A DNA stretch of 12,757 bases from Comamonadaceae bacterium (GCA_947478935.1 CANJXV010000046.1:1-12757); one strand, 5' to 3'; shown: positions 6,133 through 12,757, counted from the stretch's first letter. The notes: a model not told the origin generated them from the letters alone. A program made the numbers and translations.

Positions 6133-7854
6133 ATGCAAAGACCAATTAAATTAATTTCCTTGATCGCAGTTTTATTTTTTATTATTTCATGCGGCGGTGG
6201 TGGCGGTAGCGATAGCAGTAGTACCAGTAGCACAACACCGGCGGCGACTTCGTTAACTGCAAGCTTCCCCGAGGGGGTTTCTGGAAGCTCTCCCACGTCA
6301 GTTGTTGAATCAAGCTCTACAACTATGTCTGCATCAGTTGTAATTCCCCCTTTCAGGCAGTTTTCCGAATGGCTTGATACTTTGACAGCATCGCTAATAC
6401 AAAGAGATAGTCAAAAATTTATTCGCTCTTTACAAGCAGCTTTGCCTATGAAGCATGCTGTAGCAGCGCCTACGAAAATTCCAGAGGGAAAACTCATGTC
6501 AGCGTACATTGCTGAAATTGCCTCTGGGACCAAAGTTCCTACAGTCGCAAACTTGAGGTTTGAGTCATTTTTTAAAACCTACACCAAAGCTGATTGCTTT
6601 GGACCTCAGATTAGTTATGCAACACACGATAACTGGACTTCTGGAGCTGGACAAAATGGAAACTTACCGGGTGGTGACGGAGGTATGTGGTTAGCTCGAG
6701 ATGGTGATCAGACTACAGGAAAACCTTGTTCAGCAGCGCAATTAAATGCACTGACGGAGCCTATTAAGCAGCGCACCAATGCATCGATGATTCTGTCAGC
6801 ACGTATTCGGTCATTGGCAGTTGCAGCTGGGGGACTCCCTGCCTCAGGTGCATCTGTTGACGTCACAACAAATATGGATACGCTGTACCAATCTCTGCTA
6901 CCACCTGCAACGACCGGATCAGTAAGCTCAGCAACTGTCAGTAATGCATCAGGAGTTTACACATATACTTTTATTGCAGTTGCAGCTAAGGGCTCAAAAA
7001 ATCAAAAAATTCTAATTCAAATGATTCATGACGGTACTGAAACTAACCATACGGGCAGACTTTCCTACGCAACGACAGGAGGAGATTCTTGCACACAAGC
7101 CAATGGCAGTGCCGCTGGTGTACAAACCACTGTCGGTACATTTAAATATGCTAAAGTCAGTTCTACTGAGACACAAATTTCAGCCAGATCAACGAATGTT
7201 TGTGTTGCCGGCAATCGTGATAATGTTACCAGCACATTTGCTAACTACGTTGCTTTAACATCATCAAATGAAATAGACCCCTCCATTACTGAAACTAGCA
7301 ACGTCAAGGGTTGGACGCAAATTGGATCAGGTTTCAACAGGTTGGCAGCAACCTACGACCCTGCAACCATGGTTGGCAACTATAAGTTTGCATGGCAAGC
7401 AGGTATAGGTGACGATAAGTCCAGAATGTTTGCAATGGTTGTTCAAAGAGATAGCACGACTGAAGAGCTAAGTGCAAAGGCTTTTTTTGGATATTCGGGA
7501 TCAATGACTGACACATCTGCTGGATCAACTAATCTTAAGGGAATGATTTGTAATTGGGCAGGCCCAGGTAACTCACACACAGCTGGTGATAATTTCCAAT
7601 ATCAGGCCATCAAATTGACAAGTACCGCCACAGAATGGGCTTTTGCTTCTGGTGCTGCTTCAAATAAAATCACATATGCACCAACAGTTAGTTGTTCGAG
7701 CTCAGCTACCATGCAATTTGATGTTGACTCTAATGGAGCTCTTGGTGCAACGGAAGGTAACAGCGTAACTTCAGGACTAGACGTTATCGACCCGACCAAA
7801 ACCGTACAACAAACCATTGAAGCGAGAGGTTTTGCGAATCCAGCACTTTATTAA
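6133..7854 (+). CDS. Cargo lipoprotein with type II signal peptide and EF-hand loop
   Basis: This 573-aa protein begins with a lipoprotein signal: basic QRPIK, a hydrophobic core (7-18), and lipobox IIS-C20. Position +2 is Gly, not Asp, which favours outer-membrane sorting. A flexible Gly5 and Ser/Thr linker follows. Six further cysteines could pair as disulfides in the periplasm or outside the cell. Near the C terminus DVDSNGALGATE (530-541) is a perfect 12-residue EF-hand calcium loop (D1, D3, N5, G6, L8, E12). No enzyme family is recognisable. RBS AAGGAG at 6121-6126 is 6 nt from the ATG. The gene is visibly AT-richer than the rest of the window and stands alone, which marks it as later-acquired cargo. 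A surface or adhesion role is possible but unproven. Confidence 0.85.
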   Translation: MQRPIKLISLIAVLFFIISCGGGGGSDSSSTSSTTPAATSLTASFPEGVSGSSPTSVVESSSTTMSASVVIPPFRQFSEWLDTLTASLIQRDSQKFIRSLQAALPMKHAVAAPTKIPEGKLMSAYIAEIASGTKVPTVANLRFESFFKTYTKADCFGPQISYATHDNWTSGAGQNGNLPGGDGGMWLARDGDQTTGKPCSAAQLNALTEPIKQRTNASMILSARIRSLAVAAGGLPASGASVDVTTNMDTLYQSLLPPATTGSVSSATVSNASGVYTYTFIAVAAKGSKNQKILIQMIHDGTETNHTGRLSYATTGGDSCTQANGSAAGVQTTVGTFKYAKVSSTETQISARSTNVCVAGNRDNVTSTFANYVALTSSNEIDPSITETSNVKGWTQIGSGFNRLAATYDPATMVGNYKFAWQAGIGDDKSRMFAMVVQRDSTTEELSAKAFFGYSGSMTDTSAGSTNLKGMICNWAGPGNSHTAGDNFQYQAIKLTSTATEWAFASGAASNKITYAPTVSCSSSATMQFDVDSNGALGATEGNSVTSGLDVIDPTKTVQQTIEARGFANPALY

Positions 7855-8029
7855 AAAAGGCGGATTCAAGTTCGAAGCGCAACGCGCTTTAAAGATTGAT
7901 GGAACACCATCTTCCCCATCCAAAAAAAACAGGTGCAATTTATTGTTGTTTTGTACTTGTTTGGGGGGTGTACTGAATTTTGTGTAAACGGTCTAATGGC
8001 GGGCAACCGTCGAACTTCCAGCAGTGGAT

Positions 8030-8228
8030 ATGACCGTAAATATAAAGAAAGCAGTAACCATAGATCTGATCTGCAGTTTGATGGAGATCATTAGCCTTAA
8101 TCCTGCGCGAAGAAGGGGTGCCGGGAGACATCTGGGCCAAAGTTCAACTCCCTCAAAACGCTGAATTAAGGCAAGCCTACTATCAAGCACTGGAAGACCG
8201 GACGGACACACTCGCTGACGAGACTTAG
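8030..8228 (+). pseudogene. Frameshifted relic resembling a phage terminase small subunit (HTH type)
   Basis: Frame A from 8030 reads VTIDLICSLMEIIS; frame B from about 8103 reads LREEGVPGDIWAKV, then NAELRQAYYQALEDRTDTLA, then DET and a stop at 8228. Joined across a frameshift at about 8085-8103, they follow the small-terminase HTH pattern: ICxxLxxGxSLRxICRxEGMPxxxTVxRWL, then FRxQYAxAREzQADxLADEI. The 3' part of the usual gene (about 60-100 codons) is missing. Small terminases recognise DNA for packaging, and satellites of the PICI type carry their own. It is non-functional as it stands. The match is by eye and needs a profile search. Confidence 0.55.
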
Positions 8229-8343
8229 CCCGCATGTACTGCTCACCCCAAATTGAGCGGCCTGATTTCCCAAACCACAGCATCGTTCGTCCAAATCTCT
8301 GTGTAGGGTATGCGGATGGAACCAAGTTGGAAAAGCGGGGGAT

Positions 8344-8539
8344 GGGGGTACGGTGGGGGCCTTCCTGCCGGAAACGGCAAGGGGGTACTGGGGCCATCTG
8401 AGCCGCATGACACCCTCAACCTACCCCATGTCCAACGTTAGACACAGTTCCCCAGATTTTTTATTGCGCCAACCAAACAGTGATAAGCCCAGACTGGCGA
8501 TGACCCGGCCAAAATGGGCCCCCGGGGGTAGGTGGGGTC
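8344..8539 (+). repeat. G-rich direct repeats around a GAAA-capped hairpin
   Basis: Three similar motifs occur: 8344-8361 (GGGGGTACGGTGGGGGCC), 8381-8395 (GGGGGTACTGGGGCC) and 8524-8539 (GGGGGTAGGTGGGGTC). An inverted related motif lies at 8413-8427. Between the first two, TGCCG (8366-8370) pairs with CGGCA (8375-8379) around a GAAA loop. The position next to a small-terminase-like relic makes a packaging (cos/pac-like) site a possibility. A G-quadruplex-forming tract is another. Confidence 0.5.
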
Positions 8540-8708
8540 TGCTGGGTGGTGATTTGGATTGGAGTGAGGCAAGGGGGTCGGAGCAGAGGTCTAGCTTGTA
8601 TGCGGATTGGGTGCGGTTTAGCGGCCCAACACGCCAAAGTGATTTACGGCACGCCGTTGGGAAGTAGGTGTGATTCCCTGACAGGAGCAGAAGGTCACAC
8701 TTTTCCCT

Positions 8709-8732
8709 ATGTTGGTATCTATGTGGGGAAAT
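8709..8732 (+). repeat. Right 24-bp end repeat (probable integrase arm site)
   Basis: This is the same-orientation partner of 263-286, with 21 of 24 identical. It begins ATGTTGGT and ends ATGTGGGGAAAT, 38 bp before attR. Conservation of both flanks around a variable 3-bp centre fits protein binding sites rather than chance. Confidence 0.7.
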
Positions 8733-8770
8733 TAGTTATTTCTACAATTCTTCACTCTCGATTCTACTGA

Positions 8771-8785
8771 CGTCCACTCCGCCAA
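8771..8785 (+). repeat. attR: attR core (right 15-bp direct repeat)
   Basis: This is an exact copy of 136-150, the tRNA-Asp 3' end including CCA. The rest of the tRNA is absent here. Only 4 bases beyond it begins a terminator stem that fits the end of a tRNA transcript, supporting this as the old tRNA 3' junction. Confidence 0.9.
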
Positions 8786-8789
8786 TTTT

Positions 8790-8824
8790 AAAAAGCCATT
8801 CATCGTAAGGTGGATGGCTTTTTT
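8790..8824. terminator. Bidirectional terminator; original tRNA-Asp and dpp operon terminator
   Basis: AAAAAGCCATTCA (8790-8802) pairs with TGGATGGCTTTTT (8811-8823) with one G-T wobble, loop 8803-8810. T tracts follow on the plus strand and, as the complement of the A run, on the minus strand. Before integration it would have ended the tRNA-Asp transcript. It still faces the convergent dipeptide operon, whose last gene stops at 8954. Confidence 0.85.
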
Positions 8825-8890
8825 CTTGGTGCTTGCGAGAGCTTCGCGTCTAAATAGCACGCGCACTCTCAGTCGCGCGTTATAGGTGCT

Positions 8891-8908
8891 GTGACGGTGC
8901 TTCGTCAC
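8891..8908. other. Small hairpin downstream of dppA
   Basis: GTGACG (8891-8896) pairs with CGTCAC (8903-8908) around GTGCTT. It sits between the dppA stop and the bidirectional terminator and has no T tract. It may protect the 3' end of the operon mRNA; nothing more can be said. Confidence 0.35.
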
Positions 8909-8953
8909 CGGAAAAGCAAGCGAGCCCGGCCACATTGCGACAGGGCGCGGTCC

Positions 8954-10582
8954 CTAGCGCATATCCACCCCATAGAACGTGTGGCGTCCAAAGGGGCTGA
9001 GTTTGAAGTCAATCACTTCTTTGCGGATCGGTTTGAGTTGCACGGCGTGGGCGATGGTGAACCAGGGCGCTTGCTCCTTAAAGATCACCTGGGCTTGCTC
9101 ATAGAGCTTGGTGCGTTCGGCCACGCCGGTGACCACTTTGGCTTTGCTCACAATATCTTCATAAGGCTGGTAGCAGAATTTGGCGACATTAGAGCCATTG
9201 GTTTTGGCCGAATCGCAGCCCAGTAGCGTGTCCAGGAAGTTGTCCGGGTCGCCGTTGTCGCCGGTCCAGCCCAGCATGCCCATCTGATGCTCACCGGCTT
9301 GCATGCGCTTGCGGTACTCGCCCCATTCAAAGCTCTTAATTTCGGCGGTGACGCCGATTTTTGCCAAGTCCGCCTGCATCAACTCGGCAATGCGTTTGGC
9401 GTTGGGGTTGTAGGGGCGCTGCACTGGCATAGCCCACAAGTCGGTGCTAAAGCCATTAGGGTAACCGGCGGCGGCCAGCATTTTTTTGGCTTCTGCGGGG
9501 TTGAAAGGATCGTCTTTGATGGCCTTGTTATACGACCACATGCTAGGCGGAATCGGGTTGATTGCCGCCACGCCGGTACTTAAGTACACGGCCGAAATAA
9601 TCGCGTTTTTATCGATCGCCATATTGATGGCTTTGCGCACACGCAGATCGTCAAAAGGCTTCTTGGTAGTGTTGTAGGCTAGGTAGCCCACGTTGAGGCC
9701 CGCTTGCTCCAGCACTTGCACATTGGCGTCTTTACGGATGCTGTCCAGGTCGGCCGGGTTGGGGTAGGGCATGACATGGCATTCGGCTTTTTGCACCTTG
9801 GCCCAGCGCACCGAGGCGTCTGGCGTGATGGAGAAAATCAAGTCGTCAATCTTGGCTTTACCGGCCCAGTAGGTGGGATGGGCTTTGAAACGAATGATGG
9901 CGTCTTTTTGGTATTGCACCAAGTAGAAGGGGCCAGTGCCGATCGGTTCTTGGTCGATTTTTTCAGGTGTGCCGGCCTTAAGCATGGCATCGGCATATTC
10001 TTTGGATTGCACGCCCGCCCATTGCATGGCCAGGTCGGCCAGGAAAGGCGCTTCCGGGCGGTTCAACACGATCTTGACGGTGTAGTCATCGACCTTGTCC
10101 ACCGACTTGAGCAGTTTGGGCATGCCCATGTCGCCGAAGTAAGAATGGTTAGGGCTGGTGACTTTGAAGTAGGGGTGGCTTTCTTTCCATTGACGATCGA
10201 TCATGAAAATGATGTCGTCGGCGTTGAAGTCGCGGGTAGATTGGAAGTTTTTATTGCTATGCCATTTCACGCCTTTGCGCAATTGGAAAACGTATTCCAA
10301 ACCGTCTTTAGACACCGTCCATTTTTCGGCCAGCGCCGGGACGACGGAGGTGCCGCCGCGCTCAAAGCCGACCAGGCCATCATAAATTTGTTCGCTGACG
10401 TCAAATGAAGTGCCCGTGGTGTTGATGCCGGGATAAAAATTCTCCGGGCTGCCTTCAGAGCAATACACCAAGGTTTTGGCTGAAGCGCCGGAGGCTGCGA
10501 TCAGCGCGCTGGCGGCCAATGCGCCTAGCGCGGCCCAAGGCGCAGTGCGCTTGTTGGGCTTATGGGATGTAGAGCTTCGCAT
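8954..10582 (-). CDS. dppA: Periplasmic dipeptide-binding protein DppA (SBP family 5)
   Basis: This is the 542-aa solute-binding subunit of the dipeptide ABC importer. It captures peptides, and in E. coli also haem-related cargo, in the periplasm and delivers them to DppBC. A Sec signal peptide covers about 1-35 (basic start, Ala-rich core, cleavage after ASGASA before KTLVYCSEGSPE). The mature protein tracks E. coli DppA along its whole length, with shared blocks such as RPEAPFLADLAM, GTGPF, SITPDASVR, MPYPNPAD, GLNVGYL, DLWAMPVQRPYNPNA and MGWTGDNGDPDNF. The start at 10582 has AAGGAG with about 9-nt spacing. It follows dppF after 18 bp and is the last gene of the operon, unlike the first place it holds in E. 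coli. Expression from the operon promoter alone, or from an additional promoter inside dppF, cannot be told. Confidence 0.95.
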   Translation of the reverse strand: MRSSTSHKPNKRTAPWAALGALAASALIAASGASAKTLVYCSEGSPENFYPGINTTGTSFDVSEQIYDGLVGFERGGTSVVPALAEKWTVSKDGLEYVFQLRKGVKWHSNKNFQSTRDFNADDIIFMIDRQWKESHPYFKVTSPNHSYFGDMGMPKLLKSVDKVDDYTVKIVLNRPEAPFLADLAMQWAGVQSKEYADAMLKAGTPEKIDQEPIGTGPFYLVQYQKDAIIRFKAHPTYWAGKAKIDDLIFSITPDASVRWAKVQKAECHVMPYPNPADLDSIRKDANVQVLEQAGLNVGYLAYNTTKKPFDDLRVRKAINMAIDKNAIISAVYLSTGVAAINPIPPSMWSYNKAIKDDPFNPAEAKKMLAAAGYPNGFSTDLWAMPVQRPYNPNAKRIAELMQADLAKIGVTAEIKSFEWGEYRKRMQAGEHQMGMLGWTGDNGDPDNFLDTLLGCDSAKTNGSNVAKFCYQPYEDIVSKAKVVTGVAERTKLYEQAQVIFKEQAPWFTIAHAVQLKPIRKEVIDFKLSPFGRHTFYGVDMR

Positions 10583-10600
10583 CGTAAATAACTCCTTGGG

Positions 10601-11632
10601 TTAATGGGTGCCGGTGACGTCAACTGCTGCAGCATCCGCCAGAGCGGCGGCTTCGTGGCAGGCGATCAGCCTACCATGGAATGCTTTTAAAAGGGGGCGT
10701 TCTTGGTGACAACGGGGGGTGGCATGCGGGCAGCGGGTGGAAAAAACGCAACCGCTAGGTGGGTATAGGGGCGAAGGCAATTCGCCTTGTAAAACCGTGC
10801 GCTTGGCGCCGGGCAGGCCACGGCGCAGCGTGGGCGTGGAGCCCAAAAGCGCCCGCGTGTACGGGTGCAAAGGCCGCTCGAAAATACTGTTTTTTTCCCC
10901 TTGCTCCATGGTGTGGCCCAGGTACATCACCAGCACCTCGTGCGCGATGTGGCGCACCACGCCTAAGTCGTGCGAGATGAACAAATAGGCTAGGCCTAGC
11001 GAGGCTTGCAAGTCGGCCAGTAGGTTGAGAATTTGGGCCTGGATAGAGACGTCCAGTGCGGATACCGGCTCGTCTGCCACCAGCAGCGCCGGGCTGAGCA
11101 TCAGCGCGCGCGCAATGGCGATACGCTGGCGCTGCCCGCCCGAAAACATATGCGGATAGCGATCAATATGTTCGGGCCGCAAACCTACACGCTCTAACAT
11201 TTGCGCGGCCTGCGCGCGCTGCGCCTGCGGATTCAAGTCGGTATTGATTTGCAAGGGGCCTTGCAGTATTTGGCCTATGCGCTGGCGCGGATTGAGCGAG
11301 GCATAGGGATTTTGAAACACCATTTGCACGCGTTGGCGCAAAGCTGCTTGCTGCGTGGCGGACGCACCGGTCACTTGCATTCCACCTAGCAGCAGACTAC
11401 CGCCCGCTGGTGGCTCGGCCAGCGCCACCATGCGCGCTAGCGTAGATTTACCACAGCCCGATTCCCCCACCACCGCCAAGGTGCGACCGGCCTCGATGTG
11501 AAAGCTCAGGTTTTGCGCGGCGTGCAGCATGGCCGCCGGACGAAACAGCCCTTGACCAATGCGGTAGCGCTGGCTCAGGCCTTGGGCTTGCACCACGGCT
11601 GCGAGTTTGTCTTGTGATGGCATGGCGCTCAT
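10601..11632 (-). CDS. dppF: Dipeptide ABC transporter ATPase DppF
   Basis: This 343-aa cytoplasmic ATPase pairs with DppD to drive peptide import. Walker A GESGCGKST is at 56-64, the Q-loop is Q107, the signature SGGQRQR is at 164-170, Walker B LLVADEP is at 183-189 with E188, and the switch histidine is H221. A C-terminal oligopeptide-transporter extension carries C295-x5-C301-x6-C308-x16-C325. This four-cysteine pattern is the kind reported to ligate a 4Fe-4S cluster in Dpp ATPases. The start ATG at 11632 overlaps the dppD stop as ATGA. An in-frame ATG at 11623 is a less likely start. It is a complete gene of normal length. Confidence 0.93.
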   Translation of the reverse strand: MSAMPSQDKLAAVVQAQGLSQRYRIGQGLFRPAAMLHAAQNLSFHIEAGRTLAVVGESGCGKSTLARMVALAEPPAGGSLLLGGMQVTGASATQQAALRQRVQMVFQNPYASLNPRQRIGQILQGPLQINTDLNPQAQRAQAAQMLERVGLRPEHIDRYPHMFSGGQRQRIAIARALMLSPALLVADEPVSALDVSIQAQILNLLADLQASLGLAYLFISHDLGVVRHIAHEVLVMYLGHTMEQGEKNSIFERPLHPYTRALLGSTPTLRRGLPGAKRTVLQGELPSPLYPPSGCVFSTRCPHATPRCHQERPLLKAFHGRLIACHEAAALADAAAVDVTGTH

Positions 11633-12606
11633 ACCATTTGCGATACTAAAGCGCCACCGGGAAAATGGCAGCGCACTTGCATTTGCGGCGTCTTATGCAC
11701 CGGGGAGGGATGGGCGCAAGCGGGTTGCGCGCGGCTGCAGCGCGGCGCGAACAGACAACCGGGCGGGCGATCCAGCATGCCGGGCACCATGCCGGCAATC
11801 GTATGTAAACGGGCCTGGCCGGTGCTGCGTTCGGGCATGGCTTGCAACAGGGCTTGGGTATAAGGATGCTCTGGCGCTTCAAATATGCGGTCTGCAGTTT
11901 GCAGTTCCACAACTTGCCCTGCATACATCACGGCCACGCGCTGCGCTACTTCGCTGACTACACCCATGTTGTGGCTGATCAAGACCATGGCCATGCCATG
12001 CTCTTTTTGCAAAGTGGCTAATAAGTCCAGAATCTGCGCTTGCACGGTGACATCCAGCGCAGTGGTCGGCTCGTCAGCAATCAACAGCCGGGGTTGGCAG
12101 GCAATAGCCATGGCAATCATGACCCGCTGGCTCATGCCGCCCGAGAGCTGGTGCGGATACGCCGAAAGCCGCTTGGCTGGGTCTGCGATACCCACTTGCT
12201 CTAGCAATTCGCAAGCGCGCACACGGGCTTGCTTGCGCGTCAGTCCTTTGTGCAGGCGCAAGCTTTCGGTGATTTGAAATTCCACCGTAAAGCAAGGGTT
12301 CAGGCTGGTCATTGGGTCTTGAAAAATCATGGCGATGTCTTTGCCCACGATGCTACGGCGCGTTGCCTCACTGGCCGCCAAAAGGTCTTGTCCGGCAAAG
12401 CGCAAATGCTGCGCACGCACCTGTCCGGGAAAAGCAATCAGGCCCATCAAAGCCATCATGGAAACGCTTTTGCCCGAGCCCGATTCGCCCACGATGCCTA
12501 GCACCTCGCCGGCTTCTAATTGCAGACCTAAGTCGTCCACGGCGTGCAGCACCCCTTGGTGTGAGGGAAAGTCCACATGAAGGCCAGCGATGTCGAGCAG
12601 GGGCAT
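11629..12606 (-). CDS. dppD: Dipeptide ABC transporter ATPase DppD
   Basis: This 325-aa partner ATPase of DppF has Walker A GESGSGKSV (40-48), Q96 (Q-loop), signature LSGGMSQ (154-160), Walker B LLIADEP (174-180, E179) and switch H212. The C-terminal extension has C284-x5-C290-x6-C297-x15-C313, matching the cluster-binding pattern seen in DppF. It lies 24 bp downstream of dppC and overlaps dppF by 4 bp, so it is part of one operon. There is no strong Shine-Dalgarno before ATG 12606, which may mean translation depends on coupling to dppC. Confidence 0.93.
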   Translation of the reverse strand: MPLLDIAGLHVDFPSHQGVLHAVDDLGLQLEAGEVLGIVGESGSGKSVSMMALMGLIAFPGQVRAQHLRFAGQDLLAASEATRRSIVGKDIAMIFQDPMTSLNPCFTVEFQITESLRLHKGLTRKQARVRACELLEQVGIADPAKRLSAYPHQLSGGMSQRVMIAMAIACQPRLLIADEPTTALDVTVQAQILDLLATLQKEHGMAMVLISHNMGVVSEVAQRVAVMYAGQVVELQTADRIFEAPEHPYTQALLQAMPERSTGQARLHTIAGMVPGMLDRPPGCLFAPRCSRAQPACAHPSPVHKTPQMQVRCHFPGGALVSQMV

Positions 12607-12630
12607 AGTGGGTTTGCGCCGTGGATGAAA

Positions 12631-12757
12631 TTAGCGTTTAAGTTTGGGGTCTAGGGCGTCGCGTAAGCCGTCGCCTAACAAATTGAAACCCAGCACCGTA
12701 ATCAAAATCGCCAGACCGGGAAAGGTGACCACCCACCAGGCGCGCAGCACAAATTCG
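12631..12757 (-). CDS. dppC: Dipeptide ABC transporter permease DppC, C-terminal end (partial)
   Basis: Only the last 42 codons are in the window; the 5' part lies beyond the right edge. The minus strand reads RAWWVVTFPGLAILITVLGF then NLLGDGLRDALDPKLKR and TAA, very close to the end of E. coli DppC. It includes part of the last membrane helix and the short cytoplasmic tail typical of this permease family. It precedes dppD in the operon; dppB is expected further upstream, outside the window. Confidence 0.92.
   Translation of the reverse strand, partial: EFVLRAWWVVTFPGLAILITVLGFNLLGDGLRDALDPKLKR

Larger units (their letters stand above)
7855..8784. other. Right end of the element without an intact gene
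   Basis: This stretch of about 930 bp holds weak hairpins after the lipoprotein (AAGCGC 7875-7880 with GCGCTT 7884-7889; GATGG 7898-7902 with CCATC 7907-7911). It also holds a terminase-small-subunit-like relic (8030-8228), G-rich repeats around a hairpin (8344-8539), and the right end repeat and attR. Open frames on either strand in this region (for example 7993-8397 minus and 8353-8667 plus) show no family pattern, signal or good RBS and are not called. It looks like decayed element DNA with possible cis-acting sites. Confidence 0.6.
136..8785. mobile_element. tRNA-Asp-integrated, phage-satellite-like element
   Basis: The boundaries are a 15-bp direct repeat of the tRNA-Asp 3' end (136-150 and 8771-8785), giving a unit of about 8.6 kb. 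An integrase of the family that targets tRNA 3' ends starts 142 bp inside the left boundary. Contents in order are integrase, unknown small protein, AlpA-like protein, primase-helicase with iterons, a two-repeat small protein, an HGGxSTG protein and XRE remnant on the minus strand, a lipoprotein cargo gene, and a terminase-small-subunit-like relic. There are no capsid, tail or conjugation genes. Size and content fit P4/PICI-like satellites, but the satellite assignment is inference. A plain integrative island is the alternative. Confidence 0.85.

Noticed and set aside
7993..8397. 134-codon minus-strand frame at the right end
   Set aside because: It is low-complexity Arg/Pro-rich sequence antisense to the terminase relic and G-rich repeats, without a recognisable domain or RBS.
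8353..8667. 104-codon plus-strand frame in the G-rich region
   Set aside because: Its composition follows the G-rich repeats (many Gly, Trp, Arg), with no family pattern and no clear RBS.
9704..10408. 234-codon plus-strand frame opposite dppA
   Set aside because: It is the antisense shadow of a clearly identified dppA.
1..12757. CRISPR array or rRNA genes
   Set aside because: No regularly spaced repeat-spacer pattern and no conserved rRNA segments were seen; the short repeats present are tandem iterons or paired end repeats.

Overview
The window is a bacterial chromosome segment, most likely from the Betaproteobacteria (Burkholderiales, Comamonadaceae-like). The basis is the dipeptide ABC transporter, the tRNA-Asp sequence and the GC-rich codon use of the flanks; the rank below order is a guess. 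An integrative element of about 8.6 kb sits between a tRNA-Asp gene (73-149) and a dipeptide transporter operon on the minus strand (8954-12757).

The element runs from the 3' end of tRNA-Asp to a second 15-bp copy of that tRNA end (136-150 and 8771-8785). Both ends carry a near-identical 24-bp repeat, probably integrase arm sites. The left half is a compact plus-strand replication and integration module: a tyrosine integrase (292-1509), a small unknown protein overlapping it by ATGA, an AlpA-type small HTH protein (2042-2281), and a large primase-helicase (2281-4923) with an AEP-like primase part, a zinc motif and a DUF3987-type P-loop ATPase. Inside the primase-helicase gene and just after it are hairpins built from a 9-bp iteron (consensus TTTnYGTAG), reminiscent of the replication sites of satellite phage P4. 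A 136-aa protein made of two tandem copies of one small domain follows.

The middle holds a minus-strand HGGxSTG-type protein (5548-6027) and, just upstream of it, the last 27 codons of an XRE-family repressor, cut off where an AT-rich cargo gene begins. That cargo is a 573-aa lipoprotein (6133-7854) with a lipobox and a perfect EF-hand loop near its C terminus. The last ~0.9 kb of the element has no intact gene. It contains a frameshifted relic resembling a phage terminase small subunit and a set of G-rich repeats around a GAAA-capped hairpin. Together these suggest a decayed phage-satellite-like element that has kept integration and replication functions and gained a surface lipoprotein.

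Right of attR is the bidirectional terminator that originally closed tRNA-Asp, then a dipeptide operon read leftwards: dppC (3' end only), dppD, dppF, dppA. The solute-binding gene is last, unlike the dppABCDF order of E. coli. Both ATPases carry a C-terminal four-cysteine motif of the kind that holds an iron-sulfur cluster.
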